The translations under genes and the position numbers were made by a program. The notes beneath the pieces are model-generated. The model was not told the DNA's origin, ran no database searches, and saw only the letters and a list, made by a program, of their open reading frames with translations. Below are positions 47,068-58,050 of a DNA stretch of 64,000 nt, in pieces (the first letter of the stretch is position 1; the number at the start of each line of letters is the position of its first letter). The stretch is from an uncultured Bacteroidales bacterium (GTDB lineage Bacteria; Bacteroidota; Bacteroidia; Bacteroidales; Bacteroidaceae). The stretch covers positions 1-64,000 of the forward strand of contig CACZBX010000002.1 of NCBI GenBank assembly GCA_902779535.1. The letters are read 5' to 3'.

Positions 47068-47970
47068 ATGAAGAAGATAATCTACATATTAATCGTTCTG
47101 TTTCTTCTGACAGGAACACATCTGACGGCCAAAGACTGGAAGGTGAAGGATATCCCGATGGTTCACCTTCAAGATGCGACTCGCTATGTGGTTAACCCTG
47201 AAGGTATCCTGTCGGCATCAGCTGTCGCAACCATCGACAGTATCCTTTTTGCCTTAGAGCAAAAGACTGGCATACAAACCATTGTTGCCGTAGTCAGTGG
47301 AATAGATGGAGGCGACTGCTTCGAATTTGCTTATCAACTGGGAAAGCAGAATGGTGTAGGACAAAAACAACGTGATAATGGTCTGGTCATTCTGCTGTCA
47401 ACAGAAGAACGATGCATCCAGTTCGTTACCGGATATGGTTTGGAAGGCGACTTGCCTGATGCTATTTGCAAGCGCATTCAAAACCGATACATGAATGGTT
47501 ATTTCAGCCAGAACAAATGGAATGAAGGAATGGTAGCCGGCATCAGAGCCATTGGTCAGACTTTGGATGGTTCGATGGAGAACATTGACGATGGTGACGA
47601 TGACGAAGACCTGACGGCTTTAGGAATCTTCATGCTGTTTTTCCTGATTGTTATCGCAATCTCTTTCTATGCAGTATGGAGAGCATCAGCCTGTCCAAAC
47701 TGCAAGAAGCACCATATTCAACGACTTCATTCAAATCTGCTTTATAAACGGAATGGGGTGAAACGCGAGGAAGTCACTTATATCTGTAAGGATTGTGGAC
47801 ACACCTTCAAACGCATCCAAGAATCTGCAGATGAAAGCTATCGCGGACCACGTGGAGGTGGAGGAATCTTCATCGGAGGTAGTGGTGGTGGCTTCGGTGG
47901 AGGCGGATTTAGCGGCGGTAGCTTCGGAGGTGGTGGCTTCGGTGGAGGCGGTGCCGGCAGTCGTTTCTAA
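47068..47970 (+). CDS. TPM-domain membrane protein with zinc ribbon and Gly-rich tail
   Basis: After a signal peptide, residues about 25-175 form a TPM domain (VNPEGILSASAV near 43, GYGLEGDLPDA near 133), as in YgcG-type proteins. A membrane segment at about 190-210 is followed by a CxxC...CxxC zinc ribbon (CPNCKK and CKDCGH) and a C-terminal tail of Gly and Ser repeats. The topology places the ribbon in the cytoplasm. A -7 element TATCTTTG lies at 47055-47062, only 5 bp before the start, so the leader is very short or absent. LemA follows, a common pairing. Confidence 0.88.
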   Translation: MKKIIYILIVLFLLTGTHLTAKDWKVKDIPMVHLQDATRYVVNPEGILSASAVATIDSILFALEQKTGIQTIVAVVSGIDGGDCFEFAYQLGKQNGVGQKQRDNGLVILLSTEERCIQFVTGYGLEGDLPDAICKRIQNRYMNGYFSQNKWNEGMVAGIRAIGQTLDGSMENIDDGDDDEDLTALGIFMLFFLIVIAISFYAVWRASACPNCKKHHIQRLHSNLLYKRNGVKREEVTYICKDCGHTFKRIQESADESYRGPRGGGGIFIGGSGGGFGGGGFSGGSFGGGGFGGGGAGSRF

Positions 47971-48013
47971 GGAATTGTGCAATGAATAGTATAACAATTA
48001 AAAATAAAAGAAA

Positions 48014-48592
48014 ATGAAAAAAGGAATTATCATCATCGTATTACTTGCTGTATTGGCATTGTGGGGTGTTGGACAATACAATGGATTGGTTAAACAACAG
48101 GAATCGGTAAATACCGGATGGAGTAATGTTGAAAACCAATATCAACGGCGTGCCGACCTGATCCCGAATTTGGTTGAGACGGTTAAAGGTTATGCTGCGC
48201 ATGAACGTGAAACATTCGAGGCTGTGGTTGAAGCTCGAAGCAAGGCGACCTCGATCAAAGTAGACCCTGAGAATCTGACTCCAGAACAATTGAAAGAATT
48301 CCAAGATGCACAAGGAGCGGTAGGTAGCGCACTCGGCCGACTGATTGCCATCGCCGAGAACTATCCTGATTTAAAAGCAAATGAAAACTTTAAAGAATTT
48401 CAAGCTCAATTGGAAGGGATAGAAAACCGAATCGCTGTGGCTCGTCGCGACTTCAACGAAGTAGCAAAGGGTTATAATACCAAGCTTCGCAGTTTTCCTA
48501 CCAATATCATTGCCGGCATCTTCAACTTTGATGCTCGTCCATACTTTGAAGCAGCAGAAGGTAGTGACAAAGCGCCTCAGGTAAAATTCTAA
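48014..48592 (+). CDS. LemA-family protein
   Basis: The 192-residue protein has an N-terminal membrane segment (MKKGIIIIVLLAVLALWG) and the helical LemA domain, with NVENQYQRRADLIPNLVETV at about 40-59 and NEVAKGYNTKLRSFP near 155. LemA proteins often occur with TPM proteins, as here, 43 bp after one; their function is unknown but tied to the envelope. aroC follows after 10 bp. Confidence 0.94.
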   Translation: MKKGIIIIVLLAVLALWGVGQYNGLVKQQESVNTGWSNVENQYQRRADLIPNLVETVKGYAAHERETFEAVVEARSKATSIKVDPENLTPEQLKEFQDAQGAVGSALGRLIAIAENYPDLKANENFKEFQAQLEGIENRIAVARRDFNEVAKGYNTKLRSFPTNIIAGIFNFDARPYFEAAEGSDKAPQVKF

Positions 48593-48602
48593 CTGAACCA
48601 TT

Positions 48603-49679
48603 ATGTCGAACACATTCGGTAACATCTACCGTCTGACCAGTTTCGGTGAGTCGCATGGACCAGCAATAGGTGGTATTATCGATGGTTTTCCAGCAGGGAT
48701 TACCATCGATATGACTTTTGTCCAAGAAGAATTAAACCGTCGCCGCCCGGGGCAATCGAGACTTACCACAAGTCGGAAAGAACCGGACACCGTTGAGTTC
48801 CTTTCTGGCATTTTCGAAGGGAAATCAACAGGATGTCCTATTGCCTTTATAGTACGCAATACGAATCAACATTCTCAGGATTATTCAAATCTCAAAGATC
48901 TATATCGTCCGTCACATGCGGATTATACATATTCCATGAAATATGGCTTGCGAGATTATCGAGGAGGAGGACGTTCGTCAGCGCGGGAGACGATTGCCCG
49001 TGTGGTTGCCGGAGCCTTGGCTAAGTTAGCACTTCGAGAAGTAGGAATTGTGATTAAAGCCTATACCTCACAAGTTGGACATATCAAATTGGAAAACGAT
49101 TATACAGCATACGACCTCCATGCGATAGAAAGCAATCCAGTTCGATGTCCGGATGCGGAAAAAGCATCTCAGATGGAAGCCCTCATTGAGTCGGTTAAAG
49201 CCGAAGGGGACACCATCGGAGGAGTGATTACCTGCGTCATTCAAGGCTGTCCTGTCGGATTAGGCGAGCCTGTATTTGGGAAATTGCATGCTGCATTAGG
49301 ATCTGCCATGCTCAGCATAAATGCCGCAAAAGGGTTTGCATACGGACAAGGTTTCGATGGGATGGAACTCAAGGGCAGTCAACAAAATGACATTCTGTTT
49401 AATCGAGATGGTAAGATCACAACCAAGACAAATCATTCGGGAGGCATCCAAGGCGGAATCAGCAATGGACAAGATATTTACTTCAAAGTTGCATTCAAAC
49501 CGGTTGCCACTGTTTTAAAACCTCAGGAAACAGTCAACAAAGAAGGACAAGAGGAGATCCTTCAGGTACAAGGCCGTCATGACCCATGTGTTCTACCAAG
49601 AGCCGTCCCTGTTGTAGAGGCTATGGCTGCCATGACCATTCTTGACTACTATTTATTAAATAAGACTACACACTTATAA
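48603..49679 (+). CDS. aroC: Chorismate synthase
   Basis: AroC makes chorismate from EPSP using reduced FMN. The 358-residue protein has the signature [15 protein letters not shown] at the N terminus, the RPGQ(S) and [13 protein letters not shown] segments, [20 protein letters not shown] sequence near 120, and [17 protein letters not shown] at the C terminus. All motifs look intact. It lies 11 bp before the M20 peptidase gene. Confidence 0.97.
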   Translation: MSNTFGNIYRLTSFGESHGPAIGGIIDGFPAGITIDMTFVQEELNRRRPGQSRLTTSRKEPDTVEFLSGIFEGKSTGCPIAFIVRNTNQHSQDYSNLKDLYRPSHADYTYSMKYGLRDYRGGGRSSARETIARVVAGALAKLALREVGIVIKAYTSQVGHIKLENDYTAYDLHAIESNPVRCPDAEKASQMEALIESVKAEGDTIGGVITCVIQGCPVGLGEPVFGKLHAALGSAMLSINAAKGFAYGQGFDGMELKGSQQNDILFNRDGKITTKTNHSGGIQGGISNGQDIYFKVAFKPVATVLKPQETVNKEGQEEILQVQGRHDPCVLPRAVPVVEAMAAMTILDYYLLNKTTHL

Positions 49680-49690
49680 CCTATAAAACC

Positions 49691-51046
49691 ATGGAAATCA
49701 AAACCTATATCCAAGAGAACGAATCCCGTTTTCTTGAGGAACTTTTTAGTCTGATACGAATACCGAGTATCAGTGCACTGCCATCGCATAAGGACGATAT
49801 GTTAGCATGTGCTGAACGATGGAAACAACTCCTCCTGGAAGCTGGAGTAGATGAAGCGATGGTCATGCCATCAAGTGGGAACCCTTTGGTCTTTGCACAA
49901 AAACAAGTTGATCCTTCCGCTCCGACGGTTCTCGTTTACGCTCATTATGATGTAATGCCTGCAGAACCTATTGAACTGTGGAAGAGTAAACCTTTCGAGC
50001 CAACCATACACGACGGCCGCATCTGGGCACGTGGTGCTGATGACGATAAAGGTCAATCAATGATTCAGGTCAAAGCCTTCGAATATCTCGTTAAGTATAA
50101 CCTTTTGAAGCACAACATTAAATTCATCTTCGAAGGTGAAGAAGAGATTGGATCGCCAAGTCTGAATGCCTTCTTGAAAGAACATCAAGAATTATTAAAG
50201 GCCGACGTAATCTTAGTTTCTGATACAAGTATGTTGGGGGCAGACCTTCCTTCACTGACTACCGGTCTACGAGGCCTTGCATACTGGGAAATTGAAGTTA
50301 CAGGAGCAAATCGTGACCTTCATAGCGGTCATTTCGGCGGAGCAGTTGCAAATCCGATTAATGAACTTTGCCACCTCATTGACCAAGTCGTGGACAAAGA
50401 TGGAAAGATTACCATACCCCATTTCTATGATGATGTAGAAGATGTTCCCCAAGCCGAACGAGATATGATTCATCAGATACCTTTCGATGAAGATAAATAT
50501 ATGAAAGCCATCGGTGTTCATGCACTAAAAGGTGAGAAAGGCTACAGCACATTAGAGCGGAACAGTTGCCGCCCAAGTTTTGATGTATGTGGTATTTGGG
50601 GAGGATATACAGGAGAAGGTTCCAAGACTGTCATACCTTCGAAAGCTTATGCCAAGGTATCATGCCGCTTGGTTCCTCATCAACGTCACGAGATTATTTC
50701 AAAGTTGTTTATTGATTACATTAACCAGATAGCTCCAGACTGGATTCAAGTCAAGGTAACGCCGATGCATGGAGGTGAAGGCTACGTTTGTCCGATTAGC
50801 CACCCCGCCTACATCGCTGCAGAAAAAGGATTCGAAAAAGCATTTGGTAAGAAGCCTCTGGCTGCACGCCGAGGAGGAAGCATTCCAATTATTAGCGACT
50901 TTGAGCAGATTTTGGGTATTAAGACCATACTCATGGGCTTTGGTTTGGAAAGTGACGCCATCCACTCTCCTAACGAGAATTTCTCATTGGATATCTTCCG
51001 CAAAGGCATTGAGGCTGTAGTAGAATTTCATTTGAACTATAACTAA
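49691..51046 (+). CDS. M20-family dipeptidase
   Basis: The 451-residue cytoplasmic protein belongs to the M20 metallopeptidases (carnosinase/PepV-like). Zinc ligands lie in YAHYDVMP (near residue 82), RGADDDKGQ (near 115) and EGEEEIGSPS (near 147), with ESDAIHSPNE for the last His. The DLHSG motif of the dimerisation domain is present. It should cleave dipeptides or N-acyl amino acids. A bidirectional terminator follows. Confidence 0.93.
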   Translation: MEIKTYIQENESRFLEELFSLIRIPSISALPSHKDDMLACAERWKQLLLEAGVDEAMVMPSSGNPLVFAQKQVDPSAPTVLVYAHYDVMPAEPIELWKSKPFEPTIHDGRIWARGADDDKGQSMIQVKAFEYLVKYNLLKHNIKFIFEGEEEIGSPSLNAFLKEHQELLKADVILVSDTSMLGADLPSLTTGLRGLAYWEIEVTGANRDLHSGHFGGAVANPINELCHLIDQVVDKDGKITIPHFYDDVEDVPQAERDMIHQIPFDEDKYMKAIGVHALKGEKGYSTLERNSCRPSFDVCGIWGGYTGEGSKTVIPSKAYAKVSCRLVPHQRHEIISKLFIDYINQIAPDWIQVKVTPMHGGEGYVCPISHPAYIAAEKGFEKAFGKKPLAARRGGSIPIISDFEQILGIKTILMGFGLESDAIHSPNENFSLDIFRKGIEAVVEFHLNYN

Positions 51047-51060
51047 GATATACATCACCA

Positions 51061-51107
51061 ATAAAGTAAGAAGGTCCGTTCTTAATGAACAGACCTTCTT
51101 ACTTTAT
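51061..51107. terminator. Bidirectional terminator between convergent operons
   Basis: A 16-bp perfect stem (51061-51076 with 51092-51107), one mismatch and 4 more pairs enclose TTAAT. It separates the + strand aroC-M20 unit from the minus-strand rplT gene ending at 51122. Confidence 0.88.
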
Positions 51108-51121
51108 GAATATGCTATTAA

Positions 51122-51472
51122 TTAAGCAGCCTTTACTTTTTCAACGATAGCCTTAAAAGCTTCTGGATGATTAACAGCTAAGTCAGCCAATACTTTACGG
51201 TTGATTTCAATTCCAGCCTTATGCAAGCAACCCATCAGTTTACTGTAAGACAAACCTTCGAGACGAGCAGCAGCATTAATACGCTGAATCCACAACGCAC
51301 GGAAAGTACGTTTTTTGTTCTTACGATCACGATAAGCATAAGTCAAACCTTTCTCCCAAGTATTCTTGGCAACGGTCCAAACGTTCTTTCTTGCACCAAA
51401 GTAACCTCTGGTCAGACTTAAAATTTTCTTTCTTTTTGCTCTAGAAGCAACATGATTTACTGATCTTGGCAT
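51122..51472 (-). CDS. rplT: Ribosomal protein L20
   Basis: The 116-residue basic protein has the L20 signature ([19 protein letters not shown] at the N terminus, [10 protein letters not shown] near 78). L20 binds 23S rRNA early in 50S assembly. It is the last gene of thrS-infC-rpmI-rplT. The 93-bp gap from rpmI may hold a regulatory leader, but I see no clear structure. Confidence 0.98.
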   Translation of the reverse strand: MPRSVNHVASRAKRKKILSLTRGYFGARKNVWTVAKNTWEKGLTYAYRDRKNKKRTFRALWIQRINAAARLEGLSYSKLMGCLHKAGIEINRKVLADLAVNHPEAFKAIVEKVKAA

Positions 51473-51565
51473 AATTTTTAATGTTTTTGAATGGTAGCGT
51501 CACCCATTTTGGTGAACTTCAAGCTATACATTCGGTTAATACTTTAATTTTCCTACGCTTTTAGT

Positions 51566-51763
51566 TTAACGCATGCAAAGTAATTCCTTCACTTGTCTTT
51601 CGTTGGTCTTATCAACGATTGCAAAGTGTTGAAGATTTCTTTTCTGCTTCTTCGTCTTCTTCGTCAGAATGTGACTGTGATAAGCGTGCTTTCTCTTGAT
51701 TTTTCCCGTTCCGGTAAGAGTAAATCTTTTTTTGGCACCGGAGTTCGTTTTGATCTTTGGCAT
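51566..51763 (-). CDS. rpmI: Ribosomal protein L35
   Basis: The 65-residue basic protein begins [20 protein letters not shown] and has the L35 pattern of Lys-rich and Arg-rich blocks ([20 protein letters not shown]). Its place between infC and rplT is the usual order. Confidence 0.98.
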   Translation of the reverse strand: MPKIKTNSGAKKRFTLTGTGKIKRKHAYHSHILTKKTKKQKRNLQHFAIVDKTNERQVKELLCMR

Positions 51764-51821
51764 CTTTTATAAAATTTAAATTATTAGTATTTAATGGCAA
51801 CGTATATACCTTTCACGTTAC

Positions 51822-52490
51822 TCATTCTTCATCTTTATGTTCACCCATTAACTTTGCAGCAACCTCTGGATTCAAGGCATCAGCCAATGTCGCACCTGCT
51901 TTTCTCTCCTCTTCTTGAGGCTTAGAAGCTACTGGTTGCTGAGGCTTCGGAGCTTTCTTCTTGGCAGAATTACCTTTCGGAGCCAATTGGATTGTCATTC
52001 GCTTACCCTCCAATAACGGCATCATTTCTACTTTCGCATATTCCTCCAAGTCGTTTGCAAAACGAAGCAATAACACTTCTCCCTGCTCCTTGAACAAAAT
52101 GGAACGACCACGGAAGAACACATAAGCTTTCACCTTGTTTCCATCCTCCAAGAATCCTTTCGCATGCTTTAACTTAAAGTTGTAATCATGATCATCTGTT
52201 TGAGGACCGAAACGGATTTCCTTTACCTCTATTTTGGCTTGCTTTGCTTTTTGCTCTTTCTGACGCTTCTTTAGCTGATAAAGAAACTTCGAATAATCAA
52301 TCAGTCTACAAACTGGAGGAACGGCATTTGGTGAAATCTCAACCAGATCTACTCCTCTATCCTGAGCCATTGATAAAGCTTTCGATGTAGGAACTACTAC
52401 TGATTCAATATCATCACCAACAATACGTACTTCACGGGCACGAATCTGTTCATTTACACGATGTTGCCCTTTCAAATTGTCATTCTTCAT
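51822..52490 (-). CDS. infC: Translation initiation factor IF-3
   Basis: IF-3 checks start codon choice on the 30S subunit. The 222-residue protein has the N-terminal domain ([18 protein letters not shown]) and the C-terminal domain with [21 protein letters not shown] tail of about 45 residues rich in Lys, Pro, Gln and Glu extends past the standard end (about 180 residues), as in other Bacteroidota. The start is ATG. It lies 96 bp after thrS. Confidence 0.97.
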   Translation of the reverse strand: MKNDNLKGQHRVNEQIRAREVRIVGDDIESVVVPTSKALSMAQDRGVDLVEISPNAVPPVCRLIDYSKFLYQLKKRQKEQKAKQAKIEVKEIRFGPQTDDHDYNFKLKHAKGFLEDGNKVKAYVFFRGRSILFKEQGEVLLLRFANDLEEYAKVEMMPLLEGKRMTIQLAPKGNSAKKKAPKPQQPVASKPQEEERKAGATLADALNPEVAAKLMGEHKDEE

Positions 52491-52586
52491 TCAATTAAAC
52501 TTACCTGTTTGTTTCTTCTTTTCTATTCTTTATCAAAATTATACATCATTAAGGCAAAAGCCTTTTTTACAAAGTCGGCTGCAAAT

Positions 52587-54530
52587 TTACCATTTATTTA
52601 TCATTTCTGAAACTTCTTCTGCGATTTTTTTACCAAAATCTTCAACTTTCATACTGCCTTGGTCACCTTCACCTTGCTTTCGCACAGCAACTTCACCATT
52701 TGCTGCTTCTTTTTCACCAACAATTAGCATGAAAGGAATTCGTTTCAATTCATTGTCACGAATCTTTCGACCAATCTTTTCATTTCGATCATCCACAATT
52801 GCACGAACATCATACTTACTAAGAATTTTCTTCACATTATAAGCATATTCATTGAATTTCTCACTGATCGGAAGAATAGCGACTTGGTCAGGAGTCAGCC
52901 ACAATGGGAATTTACCAGCAGTATGCTCAATAAGTACGGCTACAAAACGTTCCATTGAACCAAAAGGAGCACGGTGTATCATGACTGGACGATGCTTTTG
53001 ATTGTCCGAACCCGTATATTCAAGTTGGAATCTTTCCGGTAAATTATAATCGACCTGGATTGTACCCAATTGCCAACGACGTCCGATTGCATCCTTCACC
53101 ATAAAGTCAAGCTTCGGTCCATAGAAAGCAGCCTCACCATATTCAACCTTTGCCGGCAAACCTTTCTCCTTACAAGCTTCGACGATAGCTGTTTCTGCTC
53201 TCTCCCAATTTTCATCTGAACCTATATATTTCTCATGATCATTAGGATCACGCAAAGATATCTGGGCCTCAAAGTTCTGGAAGTTCATCGACTTAAACAC
53301 AATAGAGATGATATCCATTACACGAAGGAACTCATCTTTAACCTGGTCCGGACGACAGAAAATATGTGCATCATCTTGGGTGAAACTGCGGACGCGCGTC
53401 AGTCCATGCAACTCACCACTCTGCTCATAACGGCAAACTGTACCGAACTCAGCTATACGAAGTGGCAAGTCTTTATAAGAACGTGGAGCATTCTTATAAA
53501 TCATACAATGATGAGGACAGTTCATTGGCTTAAGGAAGTACTCCTCACCCTCTTCCGGCGTATGAATCGGTTGGAAAGAATCTTTTCCATAGTGAGCATA
53601 ATGGCCAGAAGTTATATACAACAACTTATTTCCAATAGGTGGGCACATCACTTCCTGATACTCGTAACGAGACTGAATACGTCTCAGGAACTCCTGCAAA
53701 CGGATGCGTAATCCAGCACCTTTCGGCAACCACATTGGAAGTCCTTTACCAACAGTATCAGAGAACATGAAGAGTTCCATTTCCTTGCCAATCTTCCGGT
53801 GATCGCGTTTCTTGGCTTCCTCTAACATGACTAGATACTCATCCAGCATTTTCTTTTTAGGGAAAGTAATACCATAGATACGGGTCATCTGCTTGCGATC
53901 TTCGCGTCCACGCCAATAAGCACCAGCTACACTAAGCAACTTAATAGCCTTAATAGGAGCAGTAGATACTAAGTGAGGACCACGACACAAATCTGTGAAG
54001 TTTCCTTGTGTATATGTGGTAATATGTCCGTCTTCTAATTCAGAAATCAACTCAGTCTTGTACGTCTGGCCTTCATCACCGAACTTCTTCATAGCATCAG
54101 CTTTTGCTATATCCTTACGAACAAGGACTTCATGCTTAGCTGCGAGTTCTTGCATTTTCTTCTCGATTGTTGCAAGATCCTCTTCCCGAATAACTTTGTC
54201 ATCACCCGGATCAACGTCGTAATAAAAACCATTTTCGATAGCCGGCCCAATGCCAAACTGGATTCCAGGATACAACTCTTGGAGTGCTTCTGCCATCAAA
54301 TGGGCACTTGTGTGCCAAAAAGCATGCTTTCCTTGTTCATCTTCCCATTTGTAAAGCACAAAATCCGCATCTGTCATAATTGGACGAGACAAATCGATTG
54401 TTTCACCATTCACGCTGCAAGCCAAGACTTCTCTTGCCAACTGTGAACTTAAACTTTCTGCAATTTGCAGACCAGTTACTCCTTCGTTATATTCACGAAC
54501 GGAGCCATTAGGAAATTTAATTTTAATCAT
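52587..54530 (-). CDS. thrS: Threonyl-tRNA synthetase
   Basis: ThrS charges tRNA-Thr. The 647-residue protein has the TGS domain (1-63), the editing domain with [11 protein letters not shown] near 73, the class-II catalytic core with [12 protein letters not shown] near 338, and the anticodon domain from about 540. A -7-like TATTTTTG on the reverse strand (54582-54589) and a 7-bp hairpin (54547-54553 with 54563-54569) lie in the 97-bp leader; a role in control is possible but unproven. Confidence 0.98.
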   Translation of the reverse strand: MIKIKFPNGSVREYNEGVTGLQIAESLSSQLAREVLACSVNGETIDLSRPIMTDADFVLYKWEDEQGKHAFWHTSAHLMAEALQELYPGIQFGIGPAIENGFYYDVDPGDDKVIREEDLATIEKKMQELAAKHEVLVRKDIAKADAMKKFGDEGQTYKTELISELEDGHITTYTQGNFTDLCRGPHLVSTAPIKAIKLLSVAGAYWRGREDRKQMTRIYGITFPKKKMLDEYLVMLEEAKKRDHRKIGKEMELFMFSDTVGKGLPMWLPKGAGLRIRLQEFLRRIQSRYEYQEVMCPPIGNKLLYITSGHYAHYGKDSFQPIHTPEEGEEYFLKPMNCPHHCMIYKNAPRSYKDLPLRIAEFGTVCRYEQSGELHGLTRVRSFTQDDAHIFCRPDQVKDEFLRVMDIISIVFKSMNFQNFEAQISLRDPNDHEKYIGSDENWERAETAIVEACKEKGLPAKVEYGEAAFYGPKLDFMVKDAIGRRWQLGTIQVDYNLPERFQLEYTGSDNQKHRPVMIHRAPFGSMERFVAVLIEHTAGKFPLWLTPDQVAILPISEKFNEYAYNVKKILSKYDVRAIVDDRNEKIGRKIRDNELKRIPFMLIVGEKEAANGEVAVRKQGEGDQGSMKVEDFGKKIAEEVSEMINKW

Positions 54531-54627
54531 AGATACACTTATTTATGAACTATCATACAACAATAGTTCTTCGACAATTTGCAAAAATAGATAAATCTTT
54601 TCACTTTCCTTCGATTTAGTGAAAATA

Positions 54628-56652
54628 TTATTCTTTTACATCAATAAAACGTTTGATTATATTATATGCAGAATACAAGCCAAGCTCTCCCGCTTTACTT
54701 AAATCCAAGATTCCCTGCCGGTTATTTCCCAAATAAATATTAGTCAGCCCACGATTAAAGTATGCCTCCGCAAACTTACTATCGACTTGCAAACATTGAT
54801 CATAATCGACTAATGCTGCTCTATAATCTTTCATGATACACTCAACATTTCCCCTGTTGTAATATGCATATACAAAATCAGGAGCAAGCTCAATAACCTT
54901 ATCCAAATCACGTTTCACACTTTCATAATCAACTGCCTTAACAGCATACATCTCAGGAGTATTCTTTCCATCCACATCATTTCCCATCCGTTGATACTCA
55001 AGCTGTTTGCATCGAACCAAAGCCCTCATAAAATATGCCGGAAAGAAATCCGGTGATTGGGTAATGGCGTCATCAAGGTCGCGCATTGCATTATTCAAGT
55101 CTTGAACCAAATAAAAGTCCAAAGCCCGAGCAAAACGTTTTGTTACATCCTCTGGATGATTGACAATTGCAGAAGTCATTTCGTCTATAGACGAGAAGTG
55201 TAGTTTAGCTTGATCCTCTGTCAATGCTGCTTCGTTATTGGTAATCAACAACCGCCCAGGAAGTGTTTTCGAACTATTCATCTCTTCGATGAACTTATAA
55301 TAATTAACTTGCTGCTTCACCTCACTATACTTTTCGTAATAGGTTAAAGCAAACATAGGCTGAGGCTTAATAGAGACATTTTTATCTTGTACTCTTCCAC
55401 GATAGTCATTCTTATATTTTTGAACGCCCTCGTCATTATCGGCAACCACCAGCTTATTATAATTGTTAACATTCCGATCGGAACGTTTTCGTGTATTCTG
55501 ATCATCCTCATCGTCGTCATCCTTTTTCTGACTAACTTGATTATTGGGAGTGTTCTGTCGCTCCAGTTGAGCACGTAACACCTTCAGCTCATCAGCCTCA
55601 GCTCCTTTAAAATCGCCGATTTTCTTGCGAGCTTGAGCACGTTGTTGATACCCATATAGAAAATTGGGATATTGTTCTATAACTGTCGTATAGTCCTTAA
55701 TGGCCCCTTTATAATCACCTGTCTGATCCAACAATAAACCACGGTTAAATGTTGCCATCATATCTGAAGGATCAATTTTCAAGACAAAATTAAAATCTTC
55801 TATTGCCCTATTATCATCACCAACCTGTGCACGAAGTAAGCCTCGATTGTAATGTCCAATGAAGTTATTTGGATCAATCTCCAAGCCAAGATCATAATCA
55901 CTCATCGCACCTCTCAAATTACGCTGATGGAACTTAGCTAATGCCCGATTAATGTAGGGGACCGCATCACGAACAGAGAGGTGAATTGCTTGATCAAGAT
56001 CTTCCTCAGCCTCTTTATATCGTTCCATTCGCAAGTGAAACATTGCCAAAGAATTCCAGACTTCAGGATCGTACTTATCAATCTCCAAAGCTTTCTTAAC
56101 ATCTTTCTCGGCTTGAACAGTATCCTTCTGTTCCATGTCTATCTCACTACGAATAAGATATGCTTTTGTATAACGAGGAGAAATAGTCAACAAGGTATCT
56201 AAATCATTCTTAGCGCCCTGATAATCATCCAGTCGGATCTTACAGAGCGATCGGTTGTGCCACAATATGATATTCTCTGGCTCCAATTTTAACGCAGCAT
56301 TATAATCGCCAATGGCTCCTTTGAAATTATTTTGACGAATACGAGCCAGTCCTCGAACTTGATAAGCGCTGACTACAAAAGGATTTCGTTCAATTGATTC
56401 AGAACAATCCGATTCTGCACCCTGAAAATCATCCAAATTAAATTTAGCTAGTCCACGAAAAAAATAAGGGTCTGCCAAATAAGGTTTCGCATTGATTACC
56501 TGATTAAAATATTGTATAGACAGAACGTAATCCTCAAAATATAGAGCATTACGACCGATATACATTACACGTTCCGTATTTATCTGAGCAAATGACAGAG
56601 ACGGAAATAGTGTGCATATATATATAATAAGGTATAAAACACGAATTCTCAT
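54628..56652 (-). CDS. Secreted TPR-repeat protein
   Basis: The 674-residue protein has a signal peptide (cleavage near LSFAQ) and about a dozen TPR units at residues 30-390 and again at about 500-670. Typical units are AYQVRGLARI and GHYNRGLLRAQVG. The middle (about 375-430) is a charged linker (KKDDDDEDDQNTRKRSDR). It is a periplasmic or outer-membrane scaffold. Its start overlaps the def stop by 4 bp, so the two are translationally coupled. Confidence 0.92.
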   Translation of the reverse strand: MRIRVLYLIIYICTLFPSLSFAQINTERVMYIGRNALYFEDYVLSIQYFNQVINAKPYLADPYFFRGLAKFNLDDFQGAESDCSESIERNPFVVSAYQVRGLARIRQNNFKGAIGDYNAALKLEPENIILWHNRSLCKIRLDDYQGAKNDLDTLLTISPRYTKAYLIRSEIDMEQKDTVQAEKDVKKALEIDKYDPEVWNSLAMFHLRMERYKEAEEDLDQAIHLSVRDAVPYINRALAKFHQRNLRGAMSDYDLGLEIDPNNFIGHYNRGLLRAQVGDDNRAIEDFNFVLKIDPSDMMATFNRGLLLDQTGDYKGAIKDYTTVIEQYPNFLYGYQQRAQARKKIGDFKGAEADELKVLRAQLERQNTPNNQVSQKKDDDDEDDQNTRKRSDRNVNNYNKLVVADNDEGVQKYKNDYRGRVQDKNVSIKPQPMFALTYYEKYSEVKQQVNYYKFIEEMNSSKTLPGRLLITNNEAALTEDQAKLHFSSIDEMTSAIVNHPEDVTKRFARALDFYLVQDLNNAMRDLDDAITQSPDFFPAYFMRALVRCKQLEYQRMGNDVDGKNTPEMYAVKAVDYESVKRDLDKVIELAPDFVYAYYNRGNVECIMKDYRAALVDYDQCLQVDSKFAEAYFNRGLTNIYLGNNRQGILDLSKAGELGLYSAYNIIKRFIDVKE

Positions 56653-57209
56653 TTAACTCTTACTTGCTTCATTTTATATGAACTACGAGCCTTCCCTTTT
56701 AACATGGTATTTAACTTTCCGCGAATCAACTGTTTACGCAAAGGAGAAAGATGATCTATAAACATTTTTCCTTCTAGATGATCGAACTCATGCTGCATCA
56801 CTCTTGCTACATAACCATCCACCCATTCGTCATGTTCAATGAAATTCTCATCTAAATAACGGACATGTATACGATTGGCTCGTTGTACGTTTTCATGTAT
56901 ACCTGGCAGACTTAAACACCCCTCTTCCATATTTACCATATCTCCATCAGTTTCAAGAATATGAGGGTTTATAAAAGTATGAATGTAGCCTTTAAGTTCT
57001 GGCATATCTTCACTAATAATATCTAAATTTATTACCACCACACGAATACTCAAACCAATCTGAGGAGCGGCTAATCCGACCCCATCGGCCCGGTCTAAAG
57101 TTTCGTACATATTATCTATTAAATCTCTCAGATTAGGATAATCTGGAGTAATATCTTTAGCGACTTCCCGTAAAACAGGTTGACCATAAGTATAAATAGG
57201 TAAGACCAT
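56649..57209 (-). CDS. def: Peptide deformylase
   Basis: Def removes the formyl group from new proteins. The three motifs are intact: GLAAPQ at 45-50, EEGCLS with Cys98, and HEFDH at 140-144, which bind the metal. The 186-residue length is standard. It lies 6 bp after ruvX and overlaps the TPR gene by 4 bp. Confidence 0.97.
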   Translation of the reverse strand: MVLPIYTYGQPVLREVAKDITPDYPNLRDLIDNMYETLDRADGVGLAAPQIGLSIRVVVINLDIISEDMPELKGYIHTFINPHILETDGDMVNMEEGCLSLPGIHENVQRANRIHVRYLDENFIEHDEWVDGYVARVMQHEFDHLEGKMFIDHLSPLRKQLIRGKLNTMLKGKARSSYKMKQVRVK

Positions 57210-57215
57210 ATCTGT

Positions 57216-57635
57216 TTATTTTATCATTTTACTTTCCATATAAGATTGTAGAATAATAGTTGCACTTACCTCATCAACCAAAGCCTTATTCTGACGTGCC
57301 TTTTTCCCCAATCCACTTTCGAGAATAGCACGATGGGCTAACACAGAAGTAAAACGTTCATCATAAAGTTCGATTGTTATCATCGGCAAACGTTTGCGCA
57401 AAAGATTTACAAAAGGAACAATGCGTTTCATATTCTCACTATCCTCATTATTCATTTGCTTAGGATATCCTACGACAATACATTCAACAGCCTCCCTTCC
57501 TACATAATTTAAGACAAAATCTAAGACTGTAGAAGTTTGTATCGTGGTTAATCCATTCGCAATAAGTTTTAAAGGATCCGTCACAGCAATCCCGGTACGC
57601 TTCTTGCCATAATCTATTGCCATTATTCTACTCAT
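57216..57635 (-). CDS. ruvX: Putative pre-16S rRNA nuclease/Holliday junction resolvase homologue
   Basis: The 139-residue YqgF/RuvX protein has the RNase H-like core, with the first acid in MAIDYGKKRTG, Glu in VVGYP-adjacent strands and YDERFTSVLA. I set the start at 57635 (MSRIMAID); an ATG 66 bp upstream would add an untypical hydrophobic extension. A TACTTTTG -7 element on the reverse strand (57642-57649) overlaps the leader, but the -33 spacing is short. It is the first gene of the operon that runs down to rplT. Confidence 0.93.
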   Translation of the reverse strand: MSRIMAIDYGKKRTGIAVTDPLKLIANGLTTIQTSTVLDFVLNYVGREAVECIVVGYPKQMNNEDSENMKRIVPFVNLLRKRLPMITIELYDERFTSVLAHRAILESGLGKKARQNKALVDEVSATIILQSYMESKMIK

Positions 57636-57951
57636 ATCATGCAAAAGTACAAATTTAATTTTCAAACAATTAAATATGAGTATTAAAAAACGTGAGTACA
57701 ACTAAAAAAATTCGTAATCAAGACTCTAAACATTAATACATCCATAACGTTAATCCGATAAAGGTATTCGGCCAAACCATTTAATCAAAATAAAAAAAAT
57801 CATACATTTTTCACATCCTTCAACTCTTTATAAAACAGATTCTCTTAGGGATATTTAATGAATAAAAAAACGCCAAGGCATTCTTTTCCGTAGATGAAAC
57901 ACCTATTTTTGCCGTTTTAAGGCCAAAATAATACATTTTTTCAGGAAAAAG

Positions 57952-57982
57952 TTTGCTGTATCAAAATTTAGTTTTAAATTTG
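57952..57982 (+). promoter_or_regulatory. Bacteroidota-type promoter for the YjbH-like operon
   Basis: TTTG at 57952-57955 and TAAATTTG at 57975-57982 have a 19-bp spacer. The gene starts 68 bp downstream. The rest of the 415-bp gap 57636-58050 is AT-rich and shows no other clear feature. Confidence 0.72.
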
Positions 57983-58050
57983 CAACGTATTTTGTACGGT
58001 TTAAGATAAAAACTGAAGAATAAAGTTGGAGGTTTCAAATTCTTAAGGAA

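Noticed and set aside
51122..57635. ruvX-def-TPR-thrS-infC-rpmI-rplT as an unusual cluster
   Set aside because: Gene order and spacing look like ordinary Bacteroidota housekeeping, apart from possible control in the thrS leader.
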